From NCBI GenBank assembly GCA_944323035.1, contig CALUQY010000014.1:1-62170 (forward strand): DNA of 62,170 nt, given 5' to 3'. Below, piece after piece: positions 51,801 through 61,137 of this stretch (position 1 is the first letter of the stretch; each line of letters begins with the position of its first letter). Under the pieces are notes generated by a model. The model was not told the origin of the DNA. It ran no database searches and saw nothing but the letters and a program-made list of their open reading frames with translations. The DNA is from Candidatus Gastranaerophilales bacterium (GTDB lineage Bacteria > Cyanobacteriota > Vampirovibrionia > Gastranaerophilales > Gastranaerophilaceae). A program made the position numbers and the translations under genes.

Positions 51801-53120
51801 TTGGGCGATAAATTTAGTACCTGTTCCGCTGTACAAATCAATTTTAGCAGATTCTTCTTTGTTGTACTCATTCAATCGTTTAACGTTAATATCATACTCT
51901 TTGACGTCAATAGGGCAGCGGTAAGGGATTACCGTATCATTGTGAGTTGCTTTTGATAGAGGTTCATCATAGAAATTCTTGTCATAGGCTTCAATCGGTT
52001 CTTGAGGATCAAGTTTTTCGGCATTAACAAGCTCTTTATCATAAATTTCGAAATATGTTGGTTTTGTTTCTTTGTATTCAGGGTTTTCTACCGGAATATA
52101 TGAACCGTCAACCGTCTTTTTATAGAAAAATTTAGGGTTCACCAGTCTATGTGTAAGGAAATCCGTATTTTGAGAAAATACGCCAAAAAGAATTTGGTCG
52201 TTAGGGTTCATTCTGAACCAGTTAAAGAACGGGGATTCTTCTTTCCATTTTATTGCGTGGTTAAAGTGTATCCCTTCCAGACCTTCATTGACAAATGCAC
52301 CGTCTGAAACCAGAGTTTTGCCTTTAGCAAAGAGCGCTTTAGTCAAAGAAGTGTAGTTGTTAATATTGCCCAGAGAAAGTGCCATTTGCATACAGTTTTT
52401 ATTCCAATAAGCATGGTGGGTTCTGGAATCATCTGTAAATAAAGGCAAACTTACAATTCTGTCGTAAGGATCCATTGCTCCGGCATCAAGTCTTTTTTCA
52501 AGACCGGCCAGAGAACCGCCCATTTTATTAGAGAATAATCTTATATTATGCCGCAGTTCTTCGTAGTTTTCGTTACTTATAATATCATTATCTGCATCAT
52601 AAACCCATTTCGGATCAAAGCTGTCCGGAACAAGCAGGAGCATTGAACCGCCGCGGCTTACATCAGAGGCCGGAACATAAAGGTTATAAATATTTTCATC
52701 GGTCAGGTTGGTCTTGTCTTCTCTGTCATCAAGCAGAGCACCTGCATCAACTCCGTATCTTTCTATATTTCCGGTTCTTTTGTTAACCAGTTTATAGTGA
52801 TAGGCAAAAGGTTCATCCTCCATAATACCGAATTCGGCATGGATATTTATTCTGTTTTTCCCCGGATATAGCTTTCTGCCTTCTTCTGTGTCATTAAGAA
52901 TATCAGTATATTTGTCGCCGGTAAGATAATAGTTCCCGAATCTATCGCGTTCTACAAGTGCAACTTCAAGGTAGCAGTCGGTTTCGGCAGGGTCAAACGG
53001 ATAAGAAAATTCGCCTGTTCGGTTCCCTTCATCGGTTTTTGTAGGCTTATAACCTTTAAATGCCACATTATTATTTACTTTTTTATTATGATAGTTAGCA
53101 GAATCAAAATTTACTTTCAC
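48855..53120 (-). CDS. Very large GH13-family (alpha-amylase-like) protein
   Basis: 1421 residues from a GTG with GGAGG at 7 bases. N-terminal tag VAFKGY (19-24) and a possible CBM-like beta domain. The GH13 barrel is spread over about 200-1250 with large insertions. Region II nucleophile is 'GLDWRIDAAKDV' (Asp about 830), general acid 'YMVAELTDM' (Glu about 880), region IV 'LNNHDNTRA' (Asp about 980) and 'LPGNPTLYSGDELGS' (about 1160). All three catalytic acids are retained. Region I 'VSDGAFVNEG' lacks the usual NH dipeptide. No signal peptide, so it acts on intracellular alpha-glucan, probably glycogen made by GlgA. A second FKG motif occurs near the C-terminus ('NLSFKGRKF'). Confidence 0.8.
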   Translation of the reverse strand: MKVNFDSANYHNKKVNNNVAFKGYKPTKTDEGNRTGEFSYPFDPAETDCYLEVALVERDRFGNYYLTGDKYTDILNDTEEGRKLYPGKNRINIHAEFGIMEDEPFAYHYKLVNKRTGNIERYGVDAGALLDDREDKTNLTDENIYNLYVPASDVSRGGSMLLLVPDSFDPKWVYDADNDIISNENYEELRHNIRLFSNKMGGSLAGLEKRLDAGAMDPYDRIVSLPLFTDDSRTHHAYWNKNCMQMALSLGNINNYTSLTKALFAKGKTLVSDGAFVNEGLEGIHFNHAIKWKEESPFFNWFRMNPNDQILFGVFSQNTDFLTHRLVNPKFFYKKTVDGSYIPVENPEYKETKPTYFEIYDKELVNAEKLDPQEPIEAYDKNFYDEPLSKATHNDTVIPYRCPIDVKEYDINVKRLNEYNKEESAKIDLYSGTGTKFIAQFSNMQLDNKIEGNIDTWNSNFDIAKIHYFLSNGEMDRILALKPGIEQQEEVKKLQYAANEARDYVVTSARYWTRKTNQILNLYVAQNLKELDEDDPKEVYKTIIKKVNSGIFPQRLKNNLSEEAVKNILEGNYDGLKGNTNTNEFKTQVAQYMMNMPLDSIEFGDDISAVFATPYITKRSCKEDYIGQPEYYKPELDDTVTYDRFFLNKIGNPHLQPKYEKVYQETNHLFIGDTPGSTGPLTDFAIDIIERLNNDKERPENEKIHIGDDNTEYGNYVLPYLAEEILKYAVIKSLCEAPRFQTNDNGDISYDYNRLKKITLKDIGVQGINPEDEAHQLIKRVKSGLNNISESDKEALADALKKKLKKTTAQSFRLAEAIVDRSQAGLDWRIDAAKDVADIESLREDGETDFDSIFGQVTSFWEKFAHDVLKENPNSYMVAELTDMNELYDEYGHGSKRYPNKTNLIGKFLTDSNLTSVANYDFFFSTLPEMFSKDFNVGQHSANGGKYLDKKLHFQLVDPETGFLRSGPLQSLIFSYTFLNNHDNTRALHAMALDMDFFHGIKNDWTNHDYKEEAVRLITGDYDGSPSDIDSYNLDRYSPMDLAMVSALKKGFMAEIDDMVNSGIIGNDRASLLRDAIRTSLTEIANRKFDGKSFEAGSFGVKPIDMTIDLTLENAHKAGFDITDKELKILSENVFERIMKPAYQKYNAMMEFLVALPGNPTLYSGDELGSTGFEYATKNITLQNRSYLHNEWVDKHSPDRRRFVVENNNNLRKIMYQRRRSELQALNDGAIFPLKLQEGNYGINDEKVVIPTILRENTAGYMTISLLNVSGLEKVHEPDAELIPNKVTLNQIDLSVDERKRHALTVGLPAGLPLNTIFFDSNRDNSDMKHIYVVEKNDKNQYCIKHRIKDTDGHYKEAPIEITGNTMILYHDPKRKIENLSFKGRKFLYNPQFKNFGTVQNNLYTAKKEAVCGEKLSLVSR

Positions 53121-53217
53121 GCAGATGCCTCCACCACACAATTATATTAGTAGGCTGAAAAAATTTTTTTGCCTTTTTGTACGAATATAGAGGAAATTTT
53201 TTACAATTCTTAAACTT

Positions 53218-55080
53218 TTATTCTATTATTTTCCCCCCAAAAACCTCTAATGCCATATTGACCGTATCCGAATGCATGTAATATTCTTTAGAATGCGCGT
53301 TATATGAAGTTAAAGAAGTTTCTTTTTCCGCCTCAGCTTCATCAATAAGTTCCTCTTCGCTTTCATTGGTTTCTTCTGTCTGAATGGGTGCAGGATCCGG
53401 TTTTTCCGCAGGTGCCGGCTTTTTTGCCTCCGGTTTCTCAATTTTTTCCGGAGCAGCCGGAACTGCTGCAGGTGAAGGTGTCGGCGAGCTTAGCCTGGGC
53501 GACACCGCCGGTTCTCCGGCTTTTGGAAGCCGAACGGTTAATTCAACATTTTTACCGAACATTGAATTAATTGCATTTTGCAAAACTTCTCTTTTATTGC
53601 CGTCTGTGAATTGTTTTAAGAAAATTTCATTTTTAACGGTAAGAGTAACGCCTTCCGGTGAAATTTCAACCGGATTAGCCCATTGCTTAAGCAGTGCGCG
53701 TGTCGGAGCGCTTGTAATACATTCAAGAAGCTGGCCCCATAGTGAAGCTAAATCGTTACCGGCAGGTTTTGCCGGAACCGGCATTGGTGAAAAACCGGAT
53801 TTGTCTTCTTTTGCAGGAGCTGCTTGCTGGAATAGAACTTTAGGCGCAGGAGTTTCCTGTCTTTGAACCTGTGGTTTTACCGGCTCCGGTTTCTGCATCG
53901 CAGCCGGAGCCGTGGAATTGGCCGCCGTAATGACATTGCCGTTTTCAAGCCTTGTGATTCTTTCCTGCAGTGCAATTAATGAAGTGTTTTGAGCAAGATT
54001 TGCCAGATCAATAATTGCAACTTCAAGCCAGAGCTTCGGATTGTTCGTCATTTTTAATTCTTTAATGTACTCTGAACTTTTGTTTATAAGAAATATAATC
54101 TGATGCGTGTCCAGAGCCTGTGCCTGCTTAGAAAGTTCGTCTATCTGGAGTTCGTTAAGCTGTGATAAATCAATGGCGCTTTCTTTTGAACAGGTTTTGA
54201 CAACCAAAAGGTTTCTGAAATAGTCAAGGAGGTTCGTTAAAATTTGAACCGGCTCATTGCCCGAGTTGTATACTTTTTCCAAAATTTCGATTGCTTCATT
54301 CGGTTTTGAGTCAACGATTTTTTGAGAAAATTCATTTAGGATATCAAAGGAGAGGCGTCCGAGGAGGTTATCAATCTCAGCGGTAGTGATTTCTCCGCCC
54401 AGAACGCTCAATTGTTCTAACAGCGCAATACTGTCGCGCATACCGCCTGCTGAGTTTTTGGCAATTGAAATCAATGCATCGTCAGTGATATTAATATCTT
54501 CTTTTGTTGAAATCATACGCAGGTGCTTAACGATATCGTCTGTCGTAATTCTTCTGAAATCGTAGCGCTGGCAGCGGCTTTTGATAGTATCAAGAACTTT
54601 GTGAACCTCGGTGGTTGCAAGTATGAAGATAACGTTTTTAGGCGGTTCTTCAAGAGTTTTCAATAGCGCATTAAATGCTGTGGTTGAGAGCATGTGAACT
54701 TCGTCTATAATATAAATTTTATAACGGCTGTTTACAGGTGCGTACATAACGCGCTCTAAAATATGCTGGGCATCTTCAACAGAACGGTTGCTTGCCGCGT
54801 CAATTTCAATGACGTCCATTGGAGTAGAATTTGTAATATCAATACAGTTAGCGCATTTACCGCACGGATGAATTGTCGGGCCTTCAACACAGTTGAGGGA
54901 TTTTGCAAAAATTCTTGCGGTAGAAGTTTTACCGGTTCCGCGCGGGCCGGTGAAAAGATAGGCGTGCGAAATCTTATTTGTTGTAATCGCATTAGTTAAA
55001 GCTTTTTTTATATGTTCCTGTCCGACGACTTCTTCCAGTTGCTGCGGACGATATTTTCTGTACAAAGGCATATAATTCAT
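53218..55080 (-). CDS. dnaX: DNA polymerase III subunit gamma/tau
   Basis: Clamp-loader ATPase. 'MPLYRKYRPQQLEEVVGQEH' start, Walker A 'GPRGTGKTSTARIFAK', zinc module with four Cys (from 'NCVEGPTIHPCGKCANC'), Walker B 'KIYIIDEVHML', sensor 'TTEVHKV' and 'RCQRYDFR'. Domain III follows, then a Pro/Ala-rich linker (about 380-560) with a tau-like C-terminus. 620 residues. TATAAT lies 9 bases before ATG and no SD is seen, so the leader is very short. Divergent from ldcA. Confidence 0.96.
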   Translation of the reverse strand: MNYMPLYRKYRPQQLEEVVGQEHIKKALTNAITTNKISHAYLFTGPRGTGKTSTARIFAKSLNCVEGPTIHPCGKCANCIDITNSTPMDVIEIDAASNRSVEDAQHILERVMYAPVNSRYKIYIIDEVHMLSTTAFNALLKTLEEPPKNVIFILATTEVHKVLDTIKSRCQRYDFRRITTDDIVKHLRMISTKEDINITDDALISIAKNSAGGMRDSIALLEQLSVLGGEITTAEIDNLLGRLSFDILNEFSQKIVDSKPNEAIEILEKVYNSGNEPVQILTNLLDYFRNLLVVKTCSKESAIDLSQLNELQIDELSKQAQALDTHQIIFLINKSSEYIKELKMTNNPKLWLEVAIIDLANLAQNTSLIALQERITRLENGNVITAANSTAPAAMQKPEPVKPQVQRQETPAPKVLFQQAAPAKEDKSGFSPMPVPAKPAGNDLASLWGQLLECITSAPTRALLKQWANPVEISPEGVTLTVKNEIFLKQFTDGNKREVLQNAINSMFGKNVELTVRLPKAGEPAVSPRLSSPTPSPAAVPAAPEKIEKPEAKKPAPAEKPDPAPIQTEETNESEEELIDEAEAEKETSLTSYNAHSKEYYMHSDTVNMALEVFGGKIIE

Positions 55081-55123
55081 GATAAAATTATTATATCAAA
55101 AAGTTTATTGGAAGGGCAAAATT

Positions 55124-56005
55124 GTGAATATTGTTAAACCAAAAAAGTTACAAAAGGGTGACACAATAGGTATTATCGCGCCGTGTGGAGTTTTCAGCGC
55201 CGCGGACAGGCTTGAAAAAGGTATTGAATTCCTGGAAAGTGCGGGGTTCAAAATTAAAGTCAGCGATAAACTTTTTGCCCGTGAGCGTTATATGGCGGGG
55301 AAGGATGATGTGCGCGCGGGTGAAATAGAAAAATTTTTTGCTGATGATGACGTTGACGGAATAATCTGTGCTCGCGGCGGATATGGCGCAATAAGGCTGA
55401 TTAATCAAATAAATTATGATATTATACGTCAAAACCCGAAAGTTTTTTGCGGGTTCTCGGATGTGACGGCGCTTTCTATAATGTTTTTGAAGCGTGCGGG
55501 GCTTGTAACTTATTCTGCGCCGATGATTAACGGTGATTTTGGCAATGATATCTCGGATTTCACGTGGGAAAATTTTAAGCGCGCTGTAATGAGCGATGAA
55601 CCTCTTTTTTTTGACGGTAAGGAAATAAACGGCGGAAAGGCAGAGGGTATATCTTTTGGGGGAAACCTTGCAACTCTCGTTTCGCTTTGCGGAGTTGATT
55701 TTCTGCCGGATGAGGGTTTTATTTTATTCGTTGAGGACTTGAACGAACCAGTTTACAAGATTGACAGAATGCTTACTCAATTGTCAAATATAGAAAATTT
55801 CACCCGAAACCTGAAAGGCGTTGTGCTGGGTGAATTTTCTGACCTTGATAATATTGACTATTTTGAGGAACTTATTGCCGAATTCGCCCGCTGCCGGAAG
55901 GTGCCGGTTTTGAACGGGTTAAAAATTACACATTCTCAAGACAAAATAACTGTTCCTATAGGTGTTCCGGCGCGGATTGAATATGGACAGTTTACATTAA
56001 CCTAA
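55124..56005 (+). CDS. LD-carboxypeptidase (peptidase S66 family)
   Basis: Cleaves the terminal D-Ala from tetrapeptides of recycled murein (LdcA) or acts as an MccF-like immunity peptidase. 293 residues from GTG with GAAGGG at 7 bases. N-terminal 'KKLQKGDTIGIIAPCG', then 'GIICARGGYGAIRLI' and the nucleophile region 'VFCGFSDVTALS'. The catalytic Glu and His lie in the 'FVEDLNEPVYKIDRML' and C-terminal 'LKITHSQDKITVPIG' regions. Longer starts would run into the dnaX promoter. Converges with a secreted-protein gene (4-base overlap). Confidence 0.9.
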   Translation: MNIVKPKKLQKGDTIGIIAPCGVFSAADRLEKGIEFLESAGFKIKVSDKLFARERYMAGKDDVRAGEIEKFFADDDVDGIICARGGYGAIRLINQINYDIIRQNPKVFCGFSDVTALSIMFLKRAGLVTYSAPMINGDFGNDISDFTWENFKRAVMSDEPLFFDGKEINGGKAEGISFGGNLATLVSLCGVDFLPDEGFILFVEDLNEPVYKIDRMLTQLSNIENFTRNLKGVVLGEFSDLDNIDYFEELIAEFARCRKVPVLNGLKITHSQDKITVPIGVPARIEYGQFTLT

Positions 56006-56637
56006 TTTTCGTCCGGCATTTCGTAAGTATAATTTGGCGGGCCGACTGTTTCATCTTCGTCAGGTTCATCCGCGGCTTTGAGTTTTAAACCGAAAATATC
56101 GCCGGGCTTGATGTCTAATTCATCGCCTTTACTTACATAAGAAAGTATTGAATTTTCATAAACATTTTCAACCGCCGAGTGCAGACGGTGGCCTTTAGCT
56201 TCCTCGCCGACAGCGCCTTCTATTGCGTGATAGCCCATGCTTAAACCTTCGACAAAATGATCCCCGACGCTCAGGGCGGCACTTTTTGCTATTTCTTTTT
56301 TATCAAGTTTAAATGGTGCAACATACTTGCCAATATTATTTTCTTCAACATGTTTTGTTCGTCCGAGTGCATTTGTTACGGTTTGAATTTCGTATTTAAA
56401 AGTAGCATTGCGTTTAAGACGCTTAGGGTCTTTAATCTCTGTCAGGCAGCCGGTTAATATATCGCCTTCTTCAATTTTTATATCCTGCGTGAGTTGAATT
56501 TCATCTATTGCCTTTAATTCTATTTGTTCAGGAGGATTAATTGTAGAAAACGGCGTTATTGCTTCTACTTTTATTGTCTTGGCAAACGCAGATGTGCCAA
56601 TGATGAGTATTGAACCCAGTATCAATAATTTTTTCAT
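56002..56637 (-). CDS. Secreted protein of unknown function downstream of uvrA
   Basis: 211 residues with a clear signal peptide ([19 protein letters not shown], cleaved before KTIKVE). The mature protein is beta-rich and contains '[28 protein letters not shown]', then '[12 protein letters not shown]', recalling the barrel-like segments of conserved outer-membrane/periplasmic accessory proteins. The C-terminus is acidic (DEPDEDET). Family not recognised. Its ATG overlaps the uvrA stop (ATGA) with a GGAAGG SD. Pairing with a DNA-repair gene is probably only transcriptional. Confidence 0.7.
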   Translation of the reverse strand: MKKLLILGSILIIGTSAFAKTIKVEAITPFSTINPPEQIELKAIDEIQLTQDIKIEEGDILTGCLTEIKDPKRLKRNATFKYEIQTVTNALGRTKHVEENNIGKYVAPFKLDKKEIAKSAALSVGDHFVEGLSMGYHAIEGAVGEEAKGHRLHSAVENVYENSILSYVSKGDELDIKPGDIFGLKLKAADEPDEDETVGPPNYTYEMPDEN

Positions 56638-59474
56638 TTAACCTTCCTTTCCAATAATGGTTTTAAATATTTACCGGTATATGATTTTGAGCATTTGACA
56701 ATTTCTTCCGGAGTGCCTGCTGCAACTACTTCACCTCCGCCGTTTCCGCCTTCCGGCCCTAAATCAATTATATAATCTGCAACTTTAATTAAGTCAAGAT
56801 TGTGTTCAATTATTAATATTGTGTTGCCCTGATCAGCAAGTTTTTGAAGAATTTTAATTAATTTATCCAGATCATACCAGTGCAGCCCGACAGACGGTTC
56901 ATCCAGAAGATAAAGAGTTTTTCCTGTCGCGCGTTTGTTAAGCTCCGATGCAAGTTTTATACGCTGCGCTTCTCCGCCGGAAAGTGTTGTTGCGTTCTGA
57001 CCGAGTTTTATATAATCCAGACCGACATCATAGAGTGTTTGGAGTTTATTTTTAATCGCCGGAATATTTTCAAAAAAATCCAGCGCTTCTTTGACGCTCA
57101 TCTCAAGGACATCGGCAATGGTTTTACCTTTGTATTTAACCTCAAGCGTTTCATTATTGTAGCGTTTTCCCTTGCAGACATCACATTTTACGTAAACGTC
57201 AGAGAGGAAGTTCATCTCAATTTTTATGACGCCGTCGCCTTTGCAGGCTTCGCATCTTCCGCCTTTAACATTAAAACTAAAACGGCCGGCCTTGTAACCG
57301 CGTGCTTTTGCTTCGTTTGTTTTTGTGAAAAGTTCTCTTATATGTGTGAATACATCGGTATAAGTGGCAGGGTTTGAACGCGGGGTTCTGCCGATTGGCG
57401 ACTGGTCGATATCAATAATTTTATCAATATTTTCAAACCCTGAAATTTCATCAACCCCCTGTGGTTTGGGTTTATCTTTACGCAGCTTGTAAATAGCGTA
57501 TTCGTAGATTAAATCCTGCATTAGTGATGATTTGCCCGAGCCTGAAACACCGGTCAGCATAACAATTTTACCCAGCGGAATTTCAACGTCGATATTTTTA
57601 AGATTATTTATGTGCGCATTTTTAACTATTAAGGAGTGTCCATTGCCTTCGCGTCTGGTTGCCGGAACCGGAATAAATTTTTCACCGGAAAGATATTTGC
57701 CGGTAAGAGAATTTTTCGCTGCAATAATGTCGTCAACACTTCCCTGGGCAATGACTTTCCCTCCGTTAATACCGGCTTTTGGCCCGATGTCAACTATATA
57801 ATCGGCATTTCTTATGGTATCTTCATCGTGTTCTACGACAATCAGTGTGTTGCCGAGGTTCCTAAGCCGCAAAAGCGTATTAATAAGCCTGTCATTATCG
57901 CGCTGGTGAAGCCCTATTGAAGGTTCGTCCAATACATACAAAACACCGGAAAGCCCGCTGCCTATCTGGGTTGCAAGTCTTATCCGTTGTGCCTCGCCGC
58001 CCGAGAGAGTTCCCGCCATACGGGCAAGATTTAAATAACTTAAACCGACATCTTTTAAAAATTTTAATCTGGCGCTGATTTCGTCCAAGATTTGTTTTGC
58101 AATCTGCATATTGAAGTCATTCAATTCCAGATATAAATCGGAAATAAAATTGTACGCTTCATCAATCGGCATAAGCGTAAATTCGTAAATATTTTTTCCG
58201 TTAACAGTGACCGCAAGGGCGAATGGATTTAAACGAGCTCCAAGGCATGCCGGACACGGTTTTGTTATCATATATTTTTCAAAATCTTCGCGTGAATTTA
58301 TATCCCCGACAGAATCCTGATATTTCTTTTCATAATAAGGAATTACGCCGATATAACGGTGATATTGTGTGTGGTAGCGGCGTGTGCCGAACTTTTTCAC
58401 ATGCAAAGGCACGATATCAGGGCCGCCGTAAAGAATTAAATCTTGTTGATCCGGAGATAATTCCTCAAACGGTTTATCCATGTCGATCCCGTAGTGCGAA
58501 CAAACAGAGTTCAAAACATCCTCATAGTAAGTGTTAGAAGTTCTTGCCCACGGATAAATTGCACCTTCGCGCAGCGACTTTGTCCTATCCGGAACAATCA
58601 AATTCGGATCAAAGAGGAAATCAAATCCTATTCCGCCGCATCGCGGGCAGGCGCCGTACGGCGCATTAAACGAGAAAATCCTCGGTGCAAGTTCTTCAAA
58701 ACTTATATTACACTTAGGACATGCCAGCTTTTCCGAATAAATTTTTTCTTCGCCGCCTATAACATCAACAATCAAAATTCCGTCAGCTTTTTGGAGTGCA
58801 ATCTGCGCACTGTCGGCAATCCTCGAACGCGCGCTTTCTTTGACAACAATTCTATCTACAACAACACTTATATTGTGTTTTTTCGTTTTTGCAATTTTTA
58901 TTTCGTCCTCGTCAAGATTATAAATTTCATCATCAACTTTAACCCTGACGAACCCTTCCTGCCTGAGTTCTTCAAAAACGTTTTGAAATTCACCCTTTTT
59001 GCCCCTTGCAATAGGTGCCAGAATTTGAATTTTTGTGCCTTCTTGCAGTTTTAAGATAGAAGCGACTATTTCGTCAATTGACTGGGGTTTAATCTCTTCA
59101 CCGCATTCAGGACAGTGTGGAACGCCTATACGCGCATAAAGCAGCCTTAAATAGTCATAAATTTCGGTAACGGTGCCGACAGTTGAACGGGGGTTGTTGC
59201 TGGTTGATTTCTGGTCAATTGAAATCGCCGGCGACAGACCGTCAATAGATTCGACATTAGGCTTATCCATCTGACCCAAAAATTGCCGCGCATAAGTCGA
59301 AAGACTTTCAATATAGCGTCTTTGACCTTCCGCGAAGATTGTATCAAATGCCAGCGAGCTTTTGCCGGAACCTGAAACGCCTGTGAACACTACAAGCTGG
59401 TCTTTTGGAATTTCAAGCGATACATCTTTTAAGTTATGTTCTTTTGCACCTTTTATGACAATTTTATCTCTCAT
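56634..59474 (-). CDS. uvrA: Excinuclease ABC subunit UvrA
   Basis: Damage-recognition ATPase of nucleotide excision repair. Two ABC modules: Walker A '[17 protein letters not shown]' (N-terminal) and '[17 protein letters not shown]', signatures '[13 protein letters not shown]' and '[13 protein letters not shown]'. Zinc fingers 'CPECGEEIK', '[10 protein letters not shown]' with '[10 protein letters not shown]', and '[20 protein letters not shown]' with 'CDVCKGKRY'. 946 residues, standard. No SD; a -10 box lies 6 bases before ATG. uvrB and uvrC are not in the window. Confidence 0.98.
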   Translation of the reverse strand: MRDKIVIKGAKEHNLKDVSLEIPKDQLVVFTGVSGSGKSSLAFDTIFAEGQRRYIESLSTYARQFLGQMDKPNVESIDGLSPAISIDQKSTSNNPRSTVGTVTEIYDYLRLLYARIGVPHCPECGEEIKPQSIDEIVASILKLQEGTKIQILAPIARGKKGEFQNVFEELRQEGFVRVKVDDEIYNLDEDEIKIAKTKKHNISVVVDRIVVKESARSRIADSAQIALQKADGILIVDVIGGEEKIYSEKLACPKCNISFEELAPRIFSFNAPYGACPRCGGIGFDFLFDPNLIVPDRTKSLREGAIYPWARTSNTYYEDVLNSVCSHYGIDMDKPFEELSPDQQDLILYGGPDIVPLHVKKFGTRRYHTQYHRYIGVIPYYEKKYQDSVGDINSREDFEKYMITKPCPACLGARLNPFALAVTVNGKNIYEFTLMPIDEAYNFISDLYLELNDFNMQIAKQILDEISARLKFLKDVGLSYLNLARMAGTLSGGEAQRIRLATQIGSGLSGVLYVLDEPSIGLHQRDNDRLINTLLRLRNLGNTLIVVEHDEDTIRNADYIVDIGPKAGINGGKVIAQGSVDDIIAAKNSLTGKYLSGEKFIPVPATRREGNGHSLIVKNAHINNLKNIDVEIPLGKIVMLTGVSGSGKSSLMQDLIYEYAIYKLRKDKPKPQGVDEISGFENIDKIIDIDQSPIGRTPRSNPATYTDVFTHIRELFTKTNEAKARGYKAGRFSFNVKGGRCEACKGDGVIKIEMNFLSDVYVKCDVCKGKRYNNETLEVKYKGKTIADVLEMSVKEALDFFENIPAIKNKLQTLYDVGLDYIKLGQNATTLSGGEAQRIKLASELNKRATGKTLYLLDEPSVGLHWYDLDKLIKILQKLADQGNTILIIEHNLDLIKVADYIIDLGPEGGNGGGEVVAAGTPEEIVKCSKSYTGKYLKPLLERKVK

Positions 59475-59480
59475 ACCAAG

Positions 59481-59508
59481 ATTATGTCACAAAAATTCTG
59501 GTAATCAA
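59481..59508 (-). promoter_or_regulatory. Leaderless-type promoter of uvrA
   Basis: Minus-strand TTGATT (59503-59508), 16 bases, CATAAT (59481-59486), 6 bases, then ATG at 59474. It fills the 36-base gap after the upstream gene's stop. No LexA-type box is evident. Confidence 0.55.
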
Positions 59509-59510
59509 AT

Positions 59511-60998
59511 CTATTGTTGCTGCTGCTTTTTAGCCATAGGTTTGCTTCTGAGTTCATCAACCCAGCTTGCAAGCGGGGTCGCCGCAATCGGAACCGCTAA
59601 TCTGAAGATTGCACCGATAATTACCATTTTCTTTAATAACCCCATACCGTTTACAAGTTTATCTATGTTGGTTGGGAGAACTAATTTCTTAGTTTTAGCG
59701 TAATCAAGTGCTTTTAACGGTTTTACCTTCTTGAGTTCTTCTTTGGAAGCTTTGTTTTCTTTCATTTTTTTGATTTTATCAAGAACGGCTTTTTGTTCTG
59801 CCGCAAAATCTTTTTCAAAATCCTTATCATCTGCTCTTGCACCGATAAATTTAGCGGTAACTCTTTCCCACCAGTTGTTAAGTTTACTGTCAATCAGGTA
59901 GGATAATGTGGTTGAAATTACGAATGTCAGTCCCTGATTTATTGCAAGAACTTTTTTCTTGTCATCTTCAAGGTTATCGTTATTCAGGGTTCTTTGCATA
60001 TAAACACCGCTGATAATAGCCGAAGTCACTGTTGCAATATGGTTGAAGAGGAAATCGGATTCTTTCCATTGTTCTGCCTTCTTCTGCAGGGTTTTGGAAT
60101 TTAAAAGCGGGCTGGTAATATGTTTTGCGATTAAGTCTGTAAATTTGTCGTAAAATCCGCTTACTTTATTATTTTTGGTTGCATTTACGATTGTTTCAAC
60201 GGTATCTTCCGGAATTTTACCGTGGAAGCTTACGTCTTTTGCTTTGTTATTATCATTTGCAATGAAGTTTTTAAGCTCTTTGCCGCCTTTTAAATTGCTG
60301 TAATCATTCTGCTGTTGAATTTGTTGTTGGTGTTGTGCCTCAGCAGGTTTGTTTTTAGGAGTTTTTGACAGCCCGAATACGTATTTAAGGATAAGCGGAA
60401 TAAGTGCAATTGTGAGCATTGCTCTCGGAACGCAGATAATCCATTCCGGAATGTTTCTCATCAAGGTATCCATTGTCCTCATCTGAGGTTTACCAAGCTT
60501 GCTGATTGAGTCGCAGCCAAATTTCGCAGGAGCAGCTTTTGCTTTTTTCAGAGCATCATCAAGAGGTTTAGTGAGAAACATTGTAACAAAGTATCCCAAA
60601 AATCCGGATGAAATCGCTTGACCGGCTGAATAAATTTTATCTTTTTTATCTTTCATTCCCGGAATAGCCATTGTTAAAGTCGGGCGAACCATGCCTGCTG
60701 TGACAAGTGCAACCAGAGCGTTTGCTGTCTGGTTGTGGTCATTAGTGTATTCAAGGAAATTCGCGAATTTGTCGCTGGAGAGAAATTTTTTAAAATTCCC
60801 CTTGAAACTTAAAGCGGCAGCCTCACTCGTATCCGTAAAGCTGCCGCTATTAATAACCTCGTTTATACCTTCTGTTGTTACACCACTCTTATGGTTTACC
60901 TCATAAAACGCACTTCGCTTGTGCTTGAGCTGTTTTATACCTTGCGAATTCTCCTGCAGGTAAGGGTTGTTTGTATAATTTATCGAGTTAATAATCAT
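59511..60998 (-). CDS. Multi-pass membrane protein with lineage FKG motif
   Basis: 495 residues. A long polar N-terminus (1-70) ends with the motif LSFKGNF (63-69). About six hydrophobic helices follow: 'ALVALVTAGMVRPTLTMAI', 'SSGFLGYFVTMFL', 'VPRAMLTIALIPLILKYVF', 'ATVTSAIISGVYM', 'GLTFVISTTLSYL' and 'KMVIIGAIFRLAVPIA'. A Gln-rich loop lies near 220. No transporter or enzyme motif is recognised. The C-terminus is Gln-rich. The ATG at 60998 has only a weak SD (GTGAAG); a start 36 bases upstream lacks one as well. Confidence 0.7.
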   Translation of the reverse strand: MIINSINYTNNPYLQENSQGIKQLKHKRSAFYEVNHKSGVTTEGINEVINSGSFTDTSEAAALSFKGNFKKFLSSDKFANFLEYTNDHNQTANALVALVTAGMVRPTLTMAIPGMKDKKDKIYSAGQAISSGFLGYFVTMFLTKPLDDALKKAKAAPAKFGCDSISKLGKPQMRTMDTLMRNIPEWIICVPRAMLTIALIPLILKYVFGLSKTPKNKPAEAQHQQQIQQQNDYSNLKGGKELKNFIANDNNKAKDVSFHGKIPEDTVETIVNATKNNKVSGFYDKFTDLIAKHITSPLLNSKTLQKKAEQWKESDFLFNHIATVTSAIISGVYMQRTLNNDNLEDDKKKVLAINQGLTFVISTTLSYLIDSKLNNWWERVTAKFIGARADDKDFEKDFAAEQKAVLDKIKKMKENKASKEELKKVKPLKALDYAKTKKLVLPTNIDKLVNGMGLLKKMVIIGAIFRLAVPIAATPLASWVDELRSKPMAKKQQQQ

Positions 60999-61106
60999 CT
61001 TCACACCATTTGTTTTAAATAGTATCTTGTACATTTATTTTAAAACAAAGGAAAATTTTTTTTGTCATTTGGTTAAGAAAAATTTACATGAAATATATAA
61101 AACCCT

Positions 61107-61137
61107 ATTGCCTTTTACCTATTGATTTATTGCCTTA
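61107..61137. repeat. Copy of GGCAAT-rich intergenic repeat
   Basis: On the minus strand this reads TAAGGCAATAAATCAATAGG followed by AAAAGGCAAT, similar to the stretch at 28331-28372. It overlaps the stop codon of the Usp gene. Confidence 0.4.

Noticed and set aside
55079-55123. ATG 55079 as the start of the S66 peptidase
   Set aside because: It would overlap the dnaX start and run through its promoter. GTG 55124 has a GAAGGG SD and matches the usual LdcA N-terminus.
58223-59054. Antisense frames of 104 and 186 codons within uvrA
   Set aside because: uvrA is full length and strongly conserved on the other strand. These frames have no recognisable domain or ribosome-binding site.
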